Part shown: positions 45,080-46,669 of the stretch, piece after piece
Numbering within the stretch: the stretch's first letter is position 1
How the letters are laid out: every line of letters begins with the position of its first letter
Assembly (NCBI RefSeq): GCF_019112545.1
Contig: NW_025064910.1
Span: forward strand, 363,358-410,026
Reading direction: 5' to 3'
Source: Guyanagaster necrorhizus
Taxonomy: Eukaryota > Basidiomycota > Agaricomycetes > Agaricales > Physalacriaceae
DNA length: 46,669 nt
Notes under the pieces: model-generated
The model's database searches: none
What the model was told of the DNA's origin: nothing
The model's input: only the letters and a program-made list of their open reading frames with translations
Program-made: the position numbers and the translations under genes

Positions 45080-46371
45080 ATGTCTCGCCCCGCACCGCCG
45101 TCAGGCTTTGTTCAGCTGGTTTTGTTGCCTCAAGATTCATTTTACTTGGAAGTTCCTATGCAAATCGCAACGACGGTCTGTCTATACCCGTTAAAATATC
45201 TTTGGTATATTGGCTGGTGCGTCCTAGGCGTTAGTGGGAGCCTGGTCGATGAGACTGGAGATGCGGTAGAATTGGACGGCGAGCTGGTGGATCGGGGAGT
45301 CTACCGATACGATGTGCCTGGTGGAAACATCCTCTCTCACGCAGTTGACCCCGAGGTCATCAAACAGCGAACGCATACAAACTCCGCAACTACAGCTACC
45401 CGCGAAAACTTTCGTGAGAAGGTATTAAAGCGCGATGGTCGATGTGTGTGGACTGGCGTTGATGACGGGGTTGGGATGCATATTATTCCTTATGCACGAG
45501 GCGACGAGGCATGTCCACGCATTGTTCCCTTCCATGTCACTTAATTTGGTTTTTCCTACAGTGGATACAACTCATCATCGAGAACCGGCCAACCGAAGAG
45601 AATCTGAGTTCGCTGCGCAGCATCAATGATATTCGCAACGGTTTTTATGCTGCTCCTGACATTCATAGCCATCTTGACCAACAGAGGATTGCCGTGCTTG
45701 TCGTTCGTCTGCTCTTCTTTTCCCTTCTTATCTTTTCTCATTTACATCAGACTCCAAATCCTATCCTGGACACCACCGATATCCCTAATCGCTGCCAGCG
45801 TCGGCTAGAAGACGACGTCAGTTACCCGCCCAATTCTCGATATACACTTCAGTGGATCACTACTCCAAGCAGCAGATCTACTCGGGAGCGAATACCTAAC
45901 AACAATGATGCCACTTTTGCGAACCGTCGACAAAAGCCTGCCCGACTCTTGCTACATTATAGATATGGAGCCGCTGCCGTGAAGAATTGGGGCAAGAACG
46001 TTGCTGTTCTCATCCAATATCACCAGCCTAACCGCCCACCAGTACCTACCCCGGCGCCAATGGGGCCATCGAAGGCAAAACATGATCGTAGCGCCAGTAT
46101 CAAGAAGCGTGAGAAGCGGAGGCGGGAGGAAGAGCGAGAGGGAGCTGGAGCTGGAATGGAGCAGGCAGGAGGAAGGAATGAAGGGGGGACTAGTGCAGCG
46201 ACGGCTGTAGAATCAGAGGCTCAGGACATCTGGGATGAGCATGATGTTATGCTATTTTTCTGGGGTAACTCGAAGGCAGCACAGGAAAGACGTGCGAAGG
46301 AGGAGGCAGATCACAGAGAGTACTTGGAGAAATGGAGGTCTGGAATACCCAGAAACCCACTCAATGTATAA
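45080..46371 (+). CDS. HNH endonuclease domain protein (right copy)
   Basis: Mirror copy of the gene at 263-1557. Exons 45080-45508, 45562-45699 and 45751-46371 give 395 residues. It keeps the HNH_2 core (FREKVLKRDGRCVWTG then HIIPYARGDE) and the same GC-AG first intron (gcatgt donor at 45509). Substitutions relative to the left copy are scattered, and one codon is missing in exon 2 (APDIHSHLDQQ against ADIHVHFFDQQ). The C-terminal tail is nearly identical. No stop or frameshift in either copy, in contrast to the partner gene. Nuclease activity is inferred from the domain only. Confidence 0.75.
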
Positions 46372-46669
46372 TAGCATGTATAAACTTCTCTGCGTGTTGT
46401 CATGTTTCGAGAATGGACTCGGACATTAATATTGTGCTTGTCAACGTTACCAGCGACGTTTAGCACCAAGAGTCTATCGATTATGCATCTATTAAACAAG
46501 CTCTCAGCGCCACTGACAGGAAAGAGATGAAGATCCGTGAAGATGCTAAGATTGGCCGTCTACGGAAGAGAATATGTTGGCATCGGTCGTATAGACTCAA
46601 CAGTGTAGTGTTTGGGGGGTTTAAAGACACCTCTTGCCATTGGACATCAACCACAAAGTACGGGTAACA

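Larger units (their letters stand above)
43221..46633 (-). repeat. Right arm of the large inverted repeat
   Basis: Reverse complement of 1-3345. The arm is about 68 bp longer overall, mainly because it keeps about 88 bp upstream of the HNH gene (near 44912-45000) that the left arm lacks. Sequence beyond 46633 cannot be compared, since the left arm starts at base 1. Gene order matches the left arm, mirrored. Confidence 0.97.

Noticed and set aside
1..46633. The inverted arms as terminal repeats of one giant transposon
   Set aside because: The interior holds ordinary housekeeping genes (delta-COP, FAF2-like, dihydroxyacetone kinase) and no transposase or tyrosine recombinase. No target-site duplication could be checked because the left arm runs off the window.

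Overview
The window is nuclear DNA of a basidiomycete fungus, most likely an Agaricomycete. This rests on short spliceosomal introns (46-65 nt) throughout, a class I hydrophobin, a DUF6534 membrane protein, an HNH_2-type nuclease gene and a Zn2Cys6 regulator. All calls come from reading the sequence. Exon joins were set by GT-AG (one GC-AG) sites, reading phase and family resemblance; no searches were run.

Ends (1-3345 and 43221-46633): one ~3.35 kb segment occurs twice in inverted orientation, enclosing ~39.9 kb of single-copy DNA. Each arm carries an HNH nuclease gene and, divergent from it, an unrecognised gene. The nuclease is intact in both arms. The partner gene is broken in both, at different places. 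An intron-bearing tRNA-Pro lies 60 bp inside the left arm's inner edge.

Left interior (3.4-15.4 kb): the tRNA; two tandem decayed SDR genes whose nonsense codons are all explicable as C-to-T changes; delta-COP (minus strand, first coding exon is only the ATG); a 12-exon DMT-family transporter (minus); then a gene-poor stretch with a 5'-truncated LINE-like insertion flanked by a ~15-bp target duplication.

Middle (15.4-27.9 kb): an Sfp1-like zinc-finger regulator, a gene-poor stretch with a 48-G run, a FAF2/Ubx2-like UBX protein, a dihydroxyacetone kinase and a class I hydrophobin with a clear TATA box.

Right interior (28-42.5 kb): a membrane-protein relic, a DUF6534 gene, two small unrecognised genes, a class II ketose-bisphosphate aldolase, a Dal5-like MFS transporter, a Zn2Cys6 regulator and a Sec14-like CRAL-TRIO protein. 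Aldolase, transporter and regulator adjoin like a small catabolic cluster, but transporter and regulator each carry an apparent frameshift, so the cluster may be decaying. The other genes are ordinary housekeeping functions (COPI coat, ER-associated degradation, growth control, triose metabolism, lipid transfer) with no evident shared pathway.
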